Shown: positions 1-22,659, counted from the first letter of the stretch. The stretch is DNA of 64,000 nucleotides from Aldrovandia affinis (GCA_029706075.1 JAINUG010000014.1:6516338-6580337); one strand, 5' to 3'. Made by a program: numbers and translations. The notes: generated by a model from the letters alone, not told the origin.

Positions 1-123
1 GTGTATAACTGTGCTACATGTTAGCTGTGCTGTATGTCAGGTGTGTATAACTATGCTATATGTTAGCTGTGTTGTGTGTTAACTGTGTATCACTGTGCTA
101 TATTTTAGTTATGCTGTGTGTTA

Positions 124-10996
<10,873 letters not shown>

Positions 10997-11139
10997 ATGG
11001 CAGCAGCAGCAGAATCTCCCCGTCAGAGCAAATCGGCGGAGTTTTGTGATGGATCTGAAGTTGTTCTAACTATTCTGCATTTTAATGACGTTTACGAGAT
11101 AAGGGAAAGATCTGAAGACCCAGTTGGAGGCGCAGCAAG
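10997..11139 (+). CDS. Phosphatase-like gene exon 1 with start codon
   Basis: The ATG in the context AAAGATGG begins MAAAAESPRQSKS. The exon ends GGAA plus two bases of an Arg codon before GTAGTC. It contains metal motif I, HFNDVYE. No hydrophobic leader precedes it. Confidence 0.87.
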
Positions 11140-14100
11140 GTAGTCTTTTTCTCCTTGACGGAGATTAACAATTGGATCAGTTTGGAAATATTTTCAGCAA
11201 AGCCAAAGTTAAGGTTGTGTCATAAAACTAATTAGCTACGACCTAAAATTACAATTAAAAACATAGCTAGCTTGAATTAGACAAATTATATCCGCAGGCA
11301 CCGGGTAATGATAATAAATAAAACGACGAAATTCTTTAAGTCGTTAGGAAATGATCAAACAAGCTAGCTTGCTAACTAATTAGCCCACTAAAACCTCTTT
11401 GTTTTTGGCGTTTGGCCTAAATGCGAAGATCGAGGCAAATAATTGAACCTTAACTTTGTATACGGTTTGCTAACGTATTTCATTGTCTTTATGTCTATCG
11501 ATATAATGATTACAGTTTCTTTTTTGCAGTAGGCTATAGTGAGGCCTATATTAATATTAATGAACAACAATTAAGTATGATGTGAAACCAAGCAAATAAT
11601 AGGCTCACAAATAATCCTTAAGCAGTTAGTTAGCTAGCAAAGGTTGTGGAACTAGTTAAAATATAGCTCAAAGGTGGAATAGCTGTAATTTTAACCAATG
11701 CCAACTACATTAATTCAATATATCAAACTACACTCCTGTAAGTGTCTGTACACACAATGTTTGTAAAGAACCCATGTTCAGCCACGTTGTTTGACTACTT
11801 GACACAATGAGACAATGATTCCAAGCATACCTCAAAATGAACCAAGAAATGGTTAACTGATCACTAAATTACTGTTTTGCAATGACAATCTCAGTCTCCA
11901 GACTTGAACTAGATTGAACAATTTGTGGTTTGAATTGAAGAGGGCAGTCCTGTACCTAAGTACTGACCGAAGGATCTTGAAAGATTCTGTATGGAGGAAT
12001 GGCCAAAGGTCCCCCAGATATTCTAACCGATCTCATAAAATACTATGTTAGGTAATATTTTACTGAAGATCTTTTTTTGTTGGGTTTTATCTAAGATAAC
12101 TATTAGGGGTTTGAATAATTGTGACACATGAACAAATGTTTTTATTTGTTTTTTACTTGACAACAAAATGTACAAAACCTAATATTTTTTCATTTTTTTC
12201 TCCTCCAGGTTTGCCACAGCTTTAAAGCAGTTCCAACACCTGAATCCTCTGATAGTGTTCAGTGGTGACTGTTTGAATCCTTCATTGTTAAGCACAATTA
12301 CAAAAGGGAAGCACATGGTGGACATCCTAAACAAACTGGGTGTACATTGTGCTGTGTACGGTAAATGTTACCTAGCATCACCATGTCTCATATTGGGAAA
12401 CCTAGACTTTCAGAACTTTGTTAATAAAACTGCAGACACTCTAAAATATGTGAAAACATCAAACCAGGCTCATATTATTTCTATTACCAATAACCTCACC
12501 TCGATAAATATTATCTAAATGTTGCACAAGGCATATATTTCCCCCAAAAGCATGAAAAACATTACAGCCGTTGTTTCTTGGTGTCTTTTAAAGGTTACTA
12601 TGGTAAGTTGTAATGGTGCCCTTGTCTCTTATTTTCTTCTTTTTTATTTTGAATAAAAAGGTAATCATGAGTTTGATTTTGGCGTGGACCACCTGGAGGA
12701 AATGACCTCGCAGATGAACATGCCGTGGTTCCTCAGCAACGTCTATGACAGGTTCACATCGGAGACGCTGGGCCACGGCACGGTGAGCCGGGTGATGCAG
12801 TGGAACGGGCTGAAGATCGGCCTGATGGGGCTGGTGGAGGAGGAGTGGCTGGACACCCTGGGGACCGTGGACAAGGTCAACCTGCACTACAAGGACTACG
12901 TGTCGGTGGGCAGCATGCTGGCCCGCGAGCTGCGCTCCCAGGGGGCCGAGCTGGTCATCGCGCTGACGCACATGCGTTGGCACAACGACGTGCGGCTGGC
13001 CGCCGAGGCCACGGGCATCGATCTCATCCTGGGCGGTCACGACCACGAGTATGGGGTCATGGAGGCGAACGGCATCCTCATTGTCAAGAGCGGGTCGGAG
13101 TTCAGGTACCTGACGAAGGTCGACGTGTTCAGGGAGCCCGGGGCGGCCTTCCAGTACAGCACTCAAAAAGTGCCTGTCGAGAGGCGGTTGAAAGAGGACC
13201 CCTCCATAAAAAAGATTGTGAAAGAGTACAACAAAAATGTGGAGGTGTGTATTCAGACGCGGCTTTGTGGATAAATCGTACGATTTCCAAGGTCTTATCC
13301 TCCAATTTGGAGCCACCAATTGCGTGAATAATATGGAGCTAAGAGTGCGCAACCTGAATTTAAGTCCCTTGTCTGTTTCTCCCGATGCTCTGCGCCTTCT
13401 GAAGGTGTGCGTTCTCTCTCTTTTTGATATAAAAGTTCAGTTTATGACATGCCAGAGTTGGGGTTTGTTCCATTTCAATTCTGTCAATTCGAGAGTTGAA
13501 ATTAAAATGAACAAAACAGAAAGCACCCATAGAACATTATGGGTGTTTCCCAATCTGTGAATTCAGTTTTGTTTTGTTTCCTGAATTTACTGAATTGAAA
13601 TGGAATGGACCCGTGCTCTGTAGCATGCAGACCGCACACAGTTCTGTGCACTTAATGCTCGCTCCATGACAGCACATGCTGGAGGAGGTGCTGTGCCAGA
13701 CGGAGGTGGATCTTGATGGCCGCTGCTCGACGGTGAGGAGGTCAGAGTGTAACCTTGGCAACCTGATTACCAACGCCATGCTGGAAGCTACGCACGCCGA
13801 CGTAGCACTGCTCAACTCTGGTTGGTTATTATTAATAATAGTAATAATTTGAAAAAAATTTAATGCATTTAAAATGGGGCAATCCATCATGATCTCAAAG
13901 CACCAGTAAGTAAATTCAGTAAATTGGAAGGGGGGGAACTCCCCTCAGCCACTGCCAGTGTGTAGCGCCAGCATTGTAATGTACAGCAGCCATTTTGCAC
14001 CAAAACGCGCACAACACATCAGCTGAGATGGGGAGGGAGGGCAGGGTTGTTAAACCAATCACACTGGCTTAATTCGATGGATGTGTATAGTTAATGTGAA

Positions 14101-17100
14101 GCTACAAAGTTCAACTATGCTTTGTCCTGGGTGGTAGCAAAGCAGTTCTTGAAATATGTATGATTTAAAACTTTTTTTGTGAAATTCAGGTACATCAGGT
14201 GTACTTTTTGTGCCCCCCACTCCCCATTCCTTCCCTCCCATTTCTTCAGGCACATTGCGGTCAGACTGCGTCCATGCCGCCGGTCTCTTGACCATGCAGG
14301 ATCTCCTGCAGATTCTGCCCATGCAGGACCCGGTGCTGGTTGTGGAAGTCACCGGACAGCAGCTCTACGAGGGTCTGGAGAACTCAGTCAGGAACTATCC
14401 AGCTTTGGACGGAAGGTAGAGGTCTAAAGGCGTAGTGGTTCTGTGTGGGCTCAGTAAGTAGAGCACAGCACTGACAATGCTTAGGTTGTGGGTTTGATTC
14501 CCATTGGGGCCACATATACTGAAAAAAGTATGCATTCACTGCTGCAAAGTCGCTTTGGATAAAAGCGTCTGCTAAATGACAAATGTAAACCAAAGGCCAT
14601 AGCAGTGAAGTGCTTTGCTGAAATAAAATTCACAAGTGTACTATAAACAACCTAACGGCGAGCATGAGGGGCTTGAAGGGCTTGCTAATTGGAGCAGATA
14701 CCAAGTGTCCTCTGTCACTGACTCAAATGGAACCAATCAAAAGACTTTGCTTTAGTTGTTCACACTGTGATTGGTGAAAATCAGGAGAGTCGCTGATAAC
14801 ATGCGATGGCTCCACCCCTATTTGGGTGCACACCTGTTTCAACCAGTTAACTACTTAACGAGCGTTGATTAGTTGAATCGGGTGTGCTGGTAGTGGAATT
14901 TAATGAACACATGGTCCATGGCTGGGGGTACTTGAGAGGTTTGGGAACCACTGGTGTAGGGTGAAAGGAAAACAGTAATACAATTTGTCTTGTTTGCATA
15001 GGCGCGGTTGTTTGCTTTTTTTAATTCATTTTTTAAATTACGACTGTCTACCTTCAGATTCCCTCAGGTCGCCGGCATACAATTTGGCTTTGACCCACAG
15101 GGAAATCCCGGATGCAGGGTCGTCGAGGAGACAATAAAGGTCCAAGGCCAAAACCTGGACAAGGACAGAAAGTATTTAGTTGCAATGAAGGAATACTTAG
15201 CAAAGGTACACACTGCCCCACTCGAAGACTGAAATGTGGTCAAGACGTGTATCTCAGTACAAAATATTACAATAAATCTTGGTGGTTTTTTTGCTATGCT
15301 ATTGTACACTACCGGTCAAAAATTTTAGAACACCCCCATTTTCCAGTTTTTACTAAAATATAAGCAGTTCAAGTCCAGTGAATAACCTGAAGTGGTACAA
15401 AGGTAAACGGTAAACTGCCAGAGGTAAAAAAAAAAAAAAAAGTTTAGGTTACCAAAAACTGAAAAATAATGTAAATTTCAGAGTTACAAAAAAAGGCCCT
15501 TTTCAGGGAACAAGTAATGGGTTAATGTGGGTTAACAGTCACTCTGTGCAAGTCGCCGACTCTGGATCCAGCAAAAGAGCCCCAGACCATCACGCTTCCT
15601 CCTCCATGTTTGACAGTTGGTGTCACACACTGAGGAACCATCCTTTCGCCTACTCGACGGCCTAAAAAAACCTTTCAAAATTTAAAGATTTCAATTTTTG
15701 ATTAATCGAAATCATAAGACTTAAAAACCATAAGACCTTAAGATTTTCTTCCAGTCTTCAGTAGTCCACTGGCGGTGCTTCATGGCCCAGGCAAGCCTCT
15801 TTTTCTAATTTTGCCATCTTAACAATGGCTTTCTTACTGCCACTCGACCTGTCAAACCTGCAGCTCGAAGTCTTCTCTTCCTTACTTCGACCAGTGTTAA
15901 GCTGTGCTTGAAGCTAGTGTATTCCTATAAGGTAGTGTATTCTAAAGCTAATTATTTTGCCTTATTTAATATCTGGGCATTGAACAACTAGTGTATACAG
16001 TTGTTTAAAGTTGCCCTAATATAAAAAAATATTTTAGACTTTGCATTTACAGGGATGTCGCAGTCTCGTTGTGCATGTGGGCATTTGGGAGGAAAAAGTG
16101 GACAACAGGAAATAGAAGTCGGTTAAATAAAATAAAGGATCCTGTAACTGAAAAGCAATCTCTCTAAAAGGTCACGGTTACAACTGTACACACCTCAGAA
16201 ATAACAGGACTGAAATGATCACTTATTTTTCCCCAGCAATGGCTCAGGGCTCAGAGAAACACAAATCGAAAGGTCACAGAGCTATGGGCGAGAGGAAAGG
16301 CTCGTCTCGAGAGGAAAGGGTTCACGGTCGAGTCCACGTGTCATGTTCACTGTTTAGTCAAATACTTGTTTTACCCCGCCCCACCCCCTCAGGGAAAAGA
16401 CGGCTACACGATGTTCTCCAACTGCCACCAGATGTTTGACATCGAGAGCGCCCAGACCCTGTCCACTATTGTGATCAACCACTTTGAGTCAGGGAAGACT
16501 GTCCGTGACCTGAAGCCCTGCAGATCCGGCCACGGGACGAGCCTGACCAAGGCCTCCAGCAGCCCTTCGGTCTCTGGTAAGATCTCTCCCCTGGGGGAAA
16601 ACGTGGCTCGAGAATAACAACGGTAACTCCTTAGCAACACTATACTAAGGTCCCATTAACTGGCCATAAATGTTACTAAATGGTAACTACTATGCTATTA
16701 AAGCATATTTAACATTTATCATAGGCCTTTGTCCTAAAATAGATGTCACTCACCTGTTTACAAATACTTGAGGGCAGGCACTGTGAAACAAATAATTTAA
16801 TTGTTTAATTAATTAGCTTTGATTGATGTTTAATGAGCATTCATATGTCCTTTACAAGTCTAGAGAAATGTGTCCTTCTGGACCGACGCACCAAAACAAA
16901 TGAATCAATATTAACAACAGACACTTCAAATCAATCAGCTAACGTTAAAAACGTTAATGAGTGCTAATCATTATTTATTGGTGGTGAATTAATAATAAGA
17001 CCCCAATATGATGTTTTACAAGTTTAAAAACACAGCTATACAGTGTTATGTCTTTAGAATATATTTTTGATTTGTTCTTTGCACGTGCATGCACTCAGTG

Positions 17101-17371
17101 AAACAAGTGTAACAGTCCCTATAAAATGTGTGCCGCTAAAAGCCAGTCGCGAGGGCCAAGCAGCACTCACGGAGCGAAACGCAAGTGGGCCGGCTGCTCG
17201 CGACTTAATGAATATTTAACCGAGACGAACCCGGTTCTCCACACCGCCTCGTTCCCGACAGACGTGGAGAGGACGCCGCGCGGCAAGACAGCGGTGGTGA
17301 TGACGGTTCCCGGAGTGGAGGGCAGAATATTCCACATTTCCCGCAAGAGCCAAACGGAAAGGGAGCGCTAG
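10997..17371 (+). CDS. UshA/5'-nucleotidase-family metallophosphoesterase (phosphatase-like), multi-exon
   Basis: Predicted two-domain metal-dependent phosphohydrolase: an N-terminal calcineurin-like metallophosphoesterase domain and a C-terminal 5'-nucleotidase substrate-binding domain. Seven exons join in phase: 10997-11139, 12209-12360, 12661-13244, 13673-13820, 14250-14415, 15058-15205 and 16393-16576; a likely eighth is 17154-17371. The metal-site motifs appear in order: LTILHFNDVYEI (exon 1), VFSGDCLNPS (exon 2), GNHEFDFG across the exon 2/3 junction, ALTHMRWHND and LGGHDHEYG (exon 3). The C-terminal domain shows NSGTLRSDC across exons 4/5, then FSNCHQMFD in exon 7. There is no signal peptide or GPI signal, so it should be cytosolic, unlike CD73 (NT5E). 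Motif I has NDVYE where secreted nucleotidases have NDVH. Automated annotation often calls such animal proteins mannosylglucosyl-3-phosphoglycerate phosphatase-like or YfkN-like; the true substrate is unknown. Introns carry Tc1 and SINE relics. Family assignment is strong; substrate and 3' end are uncertain. Confidence 0.88.
11740..12135 (+). mobile_element. Tc1/mariner relic in intron 1 of the phosphatase-like gene
   Basis: Degraded transposase-like text on the plus strand: words resembling the C-terminal catalytic region (CCAGACTTGAACTAGATTGA for the conserved Pro-Asp-Leu-Asn motif) followed by GACCGAAGGATCTTGAAAGA. It ends near GGGTTTGAATAATTGTGACA, which resembles a terminal repeat. No open frame remains. 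Confidence 0.6.
12209..12360 (+). CDS. Phosphatase-like gene exon 2
   Basis: 152 bases after acceptor TCCTCCAG, before donor GTAAAT. It encodes FATALKQFQHLNPLIVFSGD then CLNPSLLSTITKGKHMVDIL. The Asp of SGDCLNPS is a metal ligand in this superfamily. Reading past the donor gives a longer but spurious open frame. Confidence 0.92.
12661..13244 (+). CDS. Phosphatase-like gene exon 3 (main catalytic exon)
   Basis: 584 bases, GC-rich compared with its introns, after acceptor AAAAAG and before donor GTGTGT. It begins by completing G then NHEFDFGVDHLEEMT and includes LMGLVEEEWLDTLG, ALTHMRWHND and GGHDHEYGVME, the remaining metallophosphoesterase motifs. It ends EYNKNVE. Long open frames on the other strand are shadows of its high GC content. 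Confidence 0.95.
13673..13820 (+). CDS. Phosphatase-like gene exon 4
   Basis: 148 bases after acceptor CATGACAG, before donor GTTGGT. It encodes HMLEEVLCQTEVDLDGRCST and NLGNLITNAMLEATHADVAL, the start of the 5'-nucleotidase C-terminal domain (conserved N-LGNLI-DA pattern). It ends after one base of a Gly codon. Confidence 0.9.
14250..14415 (+). CDS. Phosphatase-like gene exon 5
   Basis: 166 bases after acceptor TTCTTCAG, before donor GTAGAG. It encodes TLRSDCVHAAGLLTMQDLLQ followed by ILPMQDPVLVVEVTGQQLYE, typical of the 5'-nucleotidase C-terminal domain (the ...D-L...P-F-N-V-EVTG-L pattern). Confidence 0.92.
14435..14589 (+). repeat. tRNA-derived SINE, family A, copy 3
   Basis: Head GGCTCAGTAAGTAGAGCACA, B box GGTTGTGGGTTTGATTCCCA, tail AAGTCGCTTTGGATAAAAGC then GTCTGCTAAATGACAAATG. 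It is in the sense orientation in intron 5, starting about 20 bases from the exon 5 donor. Confidence 0.9.
15058..15205 (+). CDS. Phosphatase-like gene exon 6
   Basis: 148 bases after acceptor ACCTTCAG, before donor GTACAC. It encodes FPQVAGIQFGFDPQGNPGCR and VQGQNLDKDRKYLVAMKEYL then AK. FPQVAG-FxFD and the Y-VA-Y-L pattern are family signatures. Confidence 0.93.
15306..15920 (-). mobile_element. Tc1-like transposon fragment in intron 6
   Basis: It begins with terminal-repeat sequence ACACTACCGGTCAAAAATTT and AGAACACCCCCATTTTCCAG; the same end appears inverted at 52566-52685. The interior, read on the minus strand, encodes Tc1 transposase-like words such as PTVKHGGGSVMVWGSFAG (about 15650-15560). 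It is inactive, with broken frames. Confidence 0.7.
16393..16576 (+). CDS. Phosphatase-like gene exon 7
   Basis: 184 bases after acceptor CCCCTCAG, before donor GTAAGA. It encodes GKDGYTMFSNCHQMFDIESA then QTLSTIVINHFESGKTVRDL and ends in a Ser-rich stretch (SSSPSVS). If the donor is not used, translation would stop at 16617 after ISPLGENVARE, an alternative C-terminus. Confidence 0.9.
17154..17371 (+). CDS. Phosphatase-like gene, probable last exon (acceptor uncertain)
   Basis: The frame ends ...TVPGVEGRIFHISRKSQTER then ER and TAG at 17369-17371. A P-x-VEGRI C-terminal patch is what I recall from this family. The frame is open from 17102. The only AG in the required phase I can find that keeps this frame is before 17154, and it lacks a pyrimidine tract, so the 5' boundary is weak. 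An out-of-frame acceptor before 17116 would give a short end at 17218 instead. Confidence 0.45.
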
Positions 17372-17961
17372 AGAGGGAGAGCACCGATTGGCCGAACCAA
17401 TCTGAGCGAGGGCAGATGCTGTATTATTATTAATTATTACAGTTATAACTGTTTATAACCACATGGATTGGCCTTGTAGTTATTTGGTAGTAATTACCAC
17501 ATTGACGTCAATGAACACTCCCAGAGTTACCCTTTTCTAATGTTTTGTGCACATTGAAATAACTGCAGACTGTATGGACACTTGCACTGTTTGTGTACCT
17601 GCGCTGCATGGGTAGCTAGCTTTTTGCAAACATAGCATATTTAAGTCCAAAAAATCCATGTGTCGAATGTAGGTCAGGTATAATGCTGCGGCGTTATCAA
17701 CACCCGTGCCAGAGTGTCAATCTGCTCATATGTTGGATTAATTTGACTGAAGGACTGACCATGTGTGCTCTTCTTTGGCTTTTTGGGCTCATGTTTGCAT
17801 TGAGCTTGCTGAAACCTCCTGTAGGCTCCCATGGGGTAACCACAAGCATAACCATAAAAATTAATTTAAACAAGATTAATTTCCGTCATGCCTTGCAGTT
17901 ATAAAGAGATGGCAGACTCTTTAAACTGGCTGGTTTCTCCAGTTTGTGGAGGTCTGTCAAT
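17372..17961. other. Intergenic sequence 3' of the phosphatase-like gene
   Basis: No gene, recognised repeat or clear polyadenylation signal found. An isolated TGACGTCA motif lies at 17503-17510. Confidence 0.5.
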
Positions 17962-18337
17962 GTCAGAGTGGAAATTATACATTGGTATTTGGATAACGGT
18001 AGTATATACATTACTCTACACTTTAAGTAGACGCTATATGATTTGTTGGGACTTAAATATGCGATGTTTGCAAAAGTTAGCTTCCCCGTGCAGTACAGGT
18101 ACACAGACAGTGCGTGATGCCATCGATGAGAAAGGTGTTGCCAGTTACGTTGACCCGACCAAAATAACTGGGTCGCCAGATCTGCGCATTAGAGAAAGGC
18201 AGATTGTTGCTATAGAGAGGGCATGGAGTGCCTTAGGGAGGCCTAATGGACAGAAAGTCATATTGCATCTGCTTAAAGCACAGAGGAATGTATACACCAT
18301 CATTATCCAAATACCAATGTATTATTTCCACTCTGAC
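17962..18337. mobile_element. Foldback/MITE-like element with about 49-bp inverted repeats
   Basis: 17962-18010 (GTCAGAGTGGAAATTATACA...) and 18289-18337 are near-perfect inverted repeats around a 278-bp core. The core continues an open frame with protein-like text, e.g. DPTKITGSPDLRIRERQIVA and IERAWSALGRPNGQKVIL. I do not recognise the core. The two strands would form a long hairpin. Confidence 0.6.
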
Positions 18338-21106
18338 CGTGCTATTTCCCAACCTGTCCCGACTTAGTCGGTGCGCACTGAGTACACTGGTTTTCAACCC
18401 AGACGAGCTGTTAATCAATTAGGTTTTTGATTGAGCTGTTGGTTAGTTAGGCTTTATTAGCTGTTAATTTGATGCTGATCTGGGTCGGCATCATGTGATA
18501 GGTGTGTACCGTTTGTCTCAATGTGCTGACCTTCTAAATTTGCTTCCCCAAGTCTGCATATTTGCAGAAAAGTGCGTTGCCGGATCACAGTCTTCGTGAA
18601 ACTATAACAAATAAAAAGCCTTTGGTGATACAAACAGAGACCAAAGCAAAGTTTCACAGAGTGGAAGAGCAGTTTTATATATAAAAATAAAAATCTAGTT
18701 TTTATTTATTTTCAAATACACAGTACACTGTAAATATAGTGGTTGATATCAAATGTAAAGGCATGTCACAGTAACACGGTAACAGCTAAATCACGATTTA
18801 TACAATTACAAGAGATAAGGAAAGAAAACTAAACAGGGCAAAAGATGTGATTATGATCATGACCAAGGAGGCACTGAAGGATAAATCACAGAACTAAAGA
18901 AAAGGCCACACTGCAGGATCAAGCATAAAAACTCAAAAATTCACAACACACAGCAATGTTTTTCTTTTTTTTCTTTGAAGAATACAGTTGAACAAAATTA
19001 ACTTCTTTTAAACCGTTTCTAAAAAGAGAGAAGAAAAGGCGTACGAGGAGAAGAAGACCCACAAACCAGTGTAAAAACAAGCCAAAGACAATCAAGGATA
19101 ATGATTTTTTTTAAAATCCTAAATGAAATGGTTTAAGGCCTATTCGGAGGTTCGTCCTGTTAAGACACTGTTCCTGTGTGGGGATGTGCCCCGTGGTCTT
19201 GTTTCAAATCTAGACTTTGCCAGTACACCTGACTGTAGCCAGCAGCCCCACAGGGTGGCACATAATTGGCCGTAGTGGAGGGATTCAGTCGGCAGATGTC
19301 CATTTCTCATCATGCACCAGCGACCCCCTCAGTCTGCTTGCACAAGCTGTAGGCATAAAGGATCCCAGCATTTAAGGCCAACGCGTTTCGGGCATACGGC
19401 CTACGCCAGGGTTTCAACTGTTCCCCGTTCTGTGCAACTTGTTAGTTTGGCGAACTAGCACCAGAGCTCTCCATTGAAGAGTGTACAGGTGTACATACAA
19501 GGTGTACGGGAAGTGTCCTCGTCCTTCCCAAACACGGTGCGAGCTCGACCGCTGGACCACAGAAAGAAAACGAGCAGCGGCCAACCGCTGCATGTGTTTT
19601 GGAGGAGAGCGCACGCTAAATTAACGCAGGAGGTTGCAGCAATGAGACTTATGAATGCAACTGGGCTTTCCAAATTGGGAGAAAGAGGGAAAAAATGGCT
19701 GCCCGTCCCGTCTGTCCCCTGTCCTCCCCCCAAAAAATACTGATTCAGAAACATCCAAACAACGCAGCATGCAGAAGCAAGATTACCTGAAATGTTATGA
19801 ACCTGGTGCATGTACATCTTTTCTTCAGATTGTTTTACAGGTTGCCCCTAAGAATCACAGTACATTTAAAGCCAACGTCACAATTCCAATATTATTCTAG
19901 ATGTGTTGTAGCTGCTGCTGCACAACTGACTTGTGACAACTAATCTGCGCTGTGATTGATCCAGTTACAACTACGCTGCTACAACTTGCACTGTGATTGG
20001 TTAAGATACTGTTTGCCACTGAGTGGAAAAGGTCAAGTAAAGTTATCAAATGAATGGGACCTTCTGACATCTATATAAAACAAAATAAGGTTTTAAATTG
20101 TCTGATGAAATTGTGGATTTTTAAAAGTCTAACAGTTAACTGGTTTTAACTGATTGCTTTGACACTTTAACTGAAGCCACCCCGTAGGCTGGTATTCAAT
20201 AAAATTATTGTAGAAGTAGCTGTTCTGCATCTGTTGCTTAGATGTGTTTTATACTCTGAAATGATGCTGGTTCCAGCCCAGGATGTATTTTGATGTGGGA
20301 AAGGGTCCAAGACAAATCAGGAGGACCGATTCAGGCAAACTGTCAATTGCACAGTTAGATCATTGCTAAATATTATGCAAAATGTTTTTTGTATTTTTTG
20401 TATTTGGTTGCAAAGCTGAAATAATCAAGAAAGATGGTAGTTATTAACACAAGTAACAAAGCTGTCTCCCGGGGGACTGCTGTTCTTGAGAGCAGAGAAC
20501 GAGTGATTATCTTTTTTCTTCCAGGGAGTAACTCTTGACCCTGAGTTGATTTAACACAAACCTAAAATCTTCCCCCAAGCTGAAGGTCTGATTGTCACAA
20601 ACCTGAAATTCTGCACCAGAGGACCACAGAGGTCAGACGTGGTCCTGTATGGTTTAGGAATCCCCAGCCCGTCAGTAAAAATATAACACGTCTGCTCAAG
20701 GCTGATAATGAGGTCCATCTTCTGGTAGGATGAAGATCTTTTCATACAGACGTTTTGGCCTCGTCAGCACTGGGGGTCCTGTGACTGGCCTCCCTATTCG
20801 CCTTAATCCTGTAAAGGTGTTAGGTTTTTTTGGGGGGGTTATTTATAGAGAAATCAAAGTCTGCAAATGGCTGCTGACTCAACCCTTCTGACTCGGTGCA
20901 TGCAACCCCCCTCCGAAAAGACTCAATTTTGGGGATTTTCCTCCCGTTCCACATGGAGGCTTTGTGAGAATACCAGAATACCATTCTGTTATAAATGCTT
21001 AATAACTGCATTATAAATCATGTTTAGAGACATTAAAATAAACATTGGTAAATATGTTATTAAGACGGAAGCAAGGCTTGCCAGATTCCACACATAAGGT
21101 GGCTTA
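18338..21106. other. Intergenic region between the phosphatase-like gene and rnf180
   Basis: 18340-19130 is AT-rich with nothing recognised. About 19140-19740 has SINE-like text (CCAAATTGGGAGAAAGAGGG near 19670 echoes the family B tail), too diverged to bound. 19750-21100 shows no gene or element I can name. Confidence 0.4.
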
Positions 21107-22229
21107 TACACCGATCACCCACAACATTAAAACCACCTGCCTAATATTGTGTAGGTCCCCCTCGTGCCACCAAAACAGCTCTGACCCGTCGAGGCATGGA
21201 CTCCACAAGACCTCTGAAGGTGTCCTGTGGTCTCTGGCACAAAGACGTTAGCAGAAGACCTTTTAAGTCCTGTAAGTTGCGAGGTGATGCCTCCGTGGAT
21301 CAGACTTGTTGATCCAGCACATCCCACAGATGCTCGATTGGATTGAGATCTGGGAAATTCAGAGGCCAAGTCAACACCTTGAACTCTTTGTCATGTTCCT
21401 CAAACCATTCCTGAACATTTTCTGCTGTGTGGCAGGGCGCATTATCCTGCTCTGAAAGAGGCCACTGCCATCAGGGAATACCGTTGCCATGAAGGGGTGT
21501 ACTTGGTCTGCAACAATGTTTAGGTAGGTGGTACGTGTCAAAGTAACATCCACATGAATGCCAGGACCCAAGGTCTCCCAGCAGAACATTGCCCAGAGCA
21601 TCACACTGCCTCTGCCGGCTTGCCTCCTTCCCATGGTGCATCCTTCTTCACATTACCTCTTCCCCAGGTAAACGATGCACACGCACCCGGCCATCCACAT
21701 GATGTAAAATAAAACGTGATTCATCAGACCAGCCCACCTTCTTCCATTGCTCCATGGTCCAGTTCTGACGCTCACGTGCCCATTGTAGGCACTTTCAGCG
21801 GTGGACAGGGGTCAGCATGGGCACTCTGACCGGTCTGCGGCTACGCAGCCCCATACGCAGCAAGCTGCGATGCACTGTGTGTTCTAACACCTTTCTATCA
21901 TAGCCAGCTGGTTCACCGGTTGTCCTTCCTTGGACCACTTTTGGTAGGTACTACCCACTGCATACCGGGAACACCCCACAAGACCTGCCGTTTTGGAGAT
22001 GTTTTAAGCTCTGACCCAGTCGTCTAGCCATCACAATTTGGTCTTTGTCAAAGTCGCTCAGATCCTTACACTTGCCCATTTTTCCTGCTTCCAACACATC
22101 AACTTCGAGAACTGACTGTTCACTTGCTGCCGAATATATCCCACCCCTTGAGAGGTGCCATTGTAACGAGATGATCAATGTTATTCACTTCACCTGTCAG
22201 TGGTTTTAATGTTGTGGCTGATCGGTGTA
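21107..22229 (-). mobile_element. Tc1-like transposon, internally deleted
   Basis: It is bounded by inverted ends TACACCGATCACCCACAACA (left) and TGTTGTGGCTGATCGGTGTA (right), with TA on both sides (21105-21106 and 22230-22231). Minus-strand transposase fragments include [20 protein letters not shown] at about 22080 and GRGSVMLWAMFCWETLGPGI at about 21600. They are separated by frameshifts, and part of the DNA-binding/catalytic middle is missing. At about 1.1 kb it is shorter than an intact Tc1. Confidence 0.85.
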
Positions 22230-22456
22230 TAACGTAATAGCAATGAATATTCTAACATTGTGTGGAATTTCTCAACCTGGCGAACCTTAATCCCCCCCTC
22301 CTTAATAGCACGTTTACAAACATGTACTCATGTTTAACTTACCATCAACAATATATCGCTTTAAGGTCACTTAAGTTATAATGCAGTTTGCTTTTTGACA
22401 CTTTGTTAAGCGTTTATAGCCACGTCTGCGCTGTGCTGGTGAAGCCCGTAGGGGCC

Positions 22457-22659
22457 TCAGAAGGAGGGGAAGAACAGGTAGCATAGGAAGCAGAAGACAA
22501 CGAAGCCGATGACCCAGTTGACGGAGTAGATGTAGATGATCACCATGTCCATGTCGAACCGCCAACCACGGGAGTCGTCCTCAAAGTCCAGTGCGTCCAG
22601 GCGGTAGCCGCCGTGGGGGAACTGCCGGCGGGTGATGGGGCTGGGCTGCCTCCGGAACC
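22457..22659 (-). CDS. rnf180: rnf180 last exon (C-terminal membrane anchor)
   Basis: 203 bases. It encodes [40 protein letters not shown] and a hydrophobic helix [20 protein letters not shown], ending FFPSF and TGA. It is nearly identical to the mammalian C-terminus. The acceptor follows a C/T-rich tract ending TAAAAAG. Two longer minus-strand frames here are shadows. Confidence 0.96.

Noticed and set aside
12588..13352. 254-codon minus-strand frame over phosphatase exon 3
   Set aside because: Shadow of the GC-rich coding exon; the opposite strand carries the conserved motifs and splice sites.
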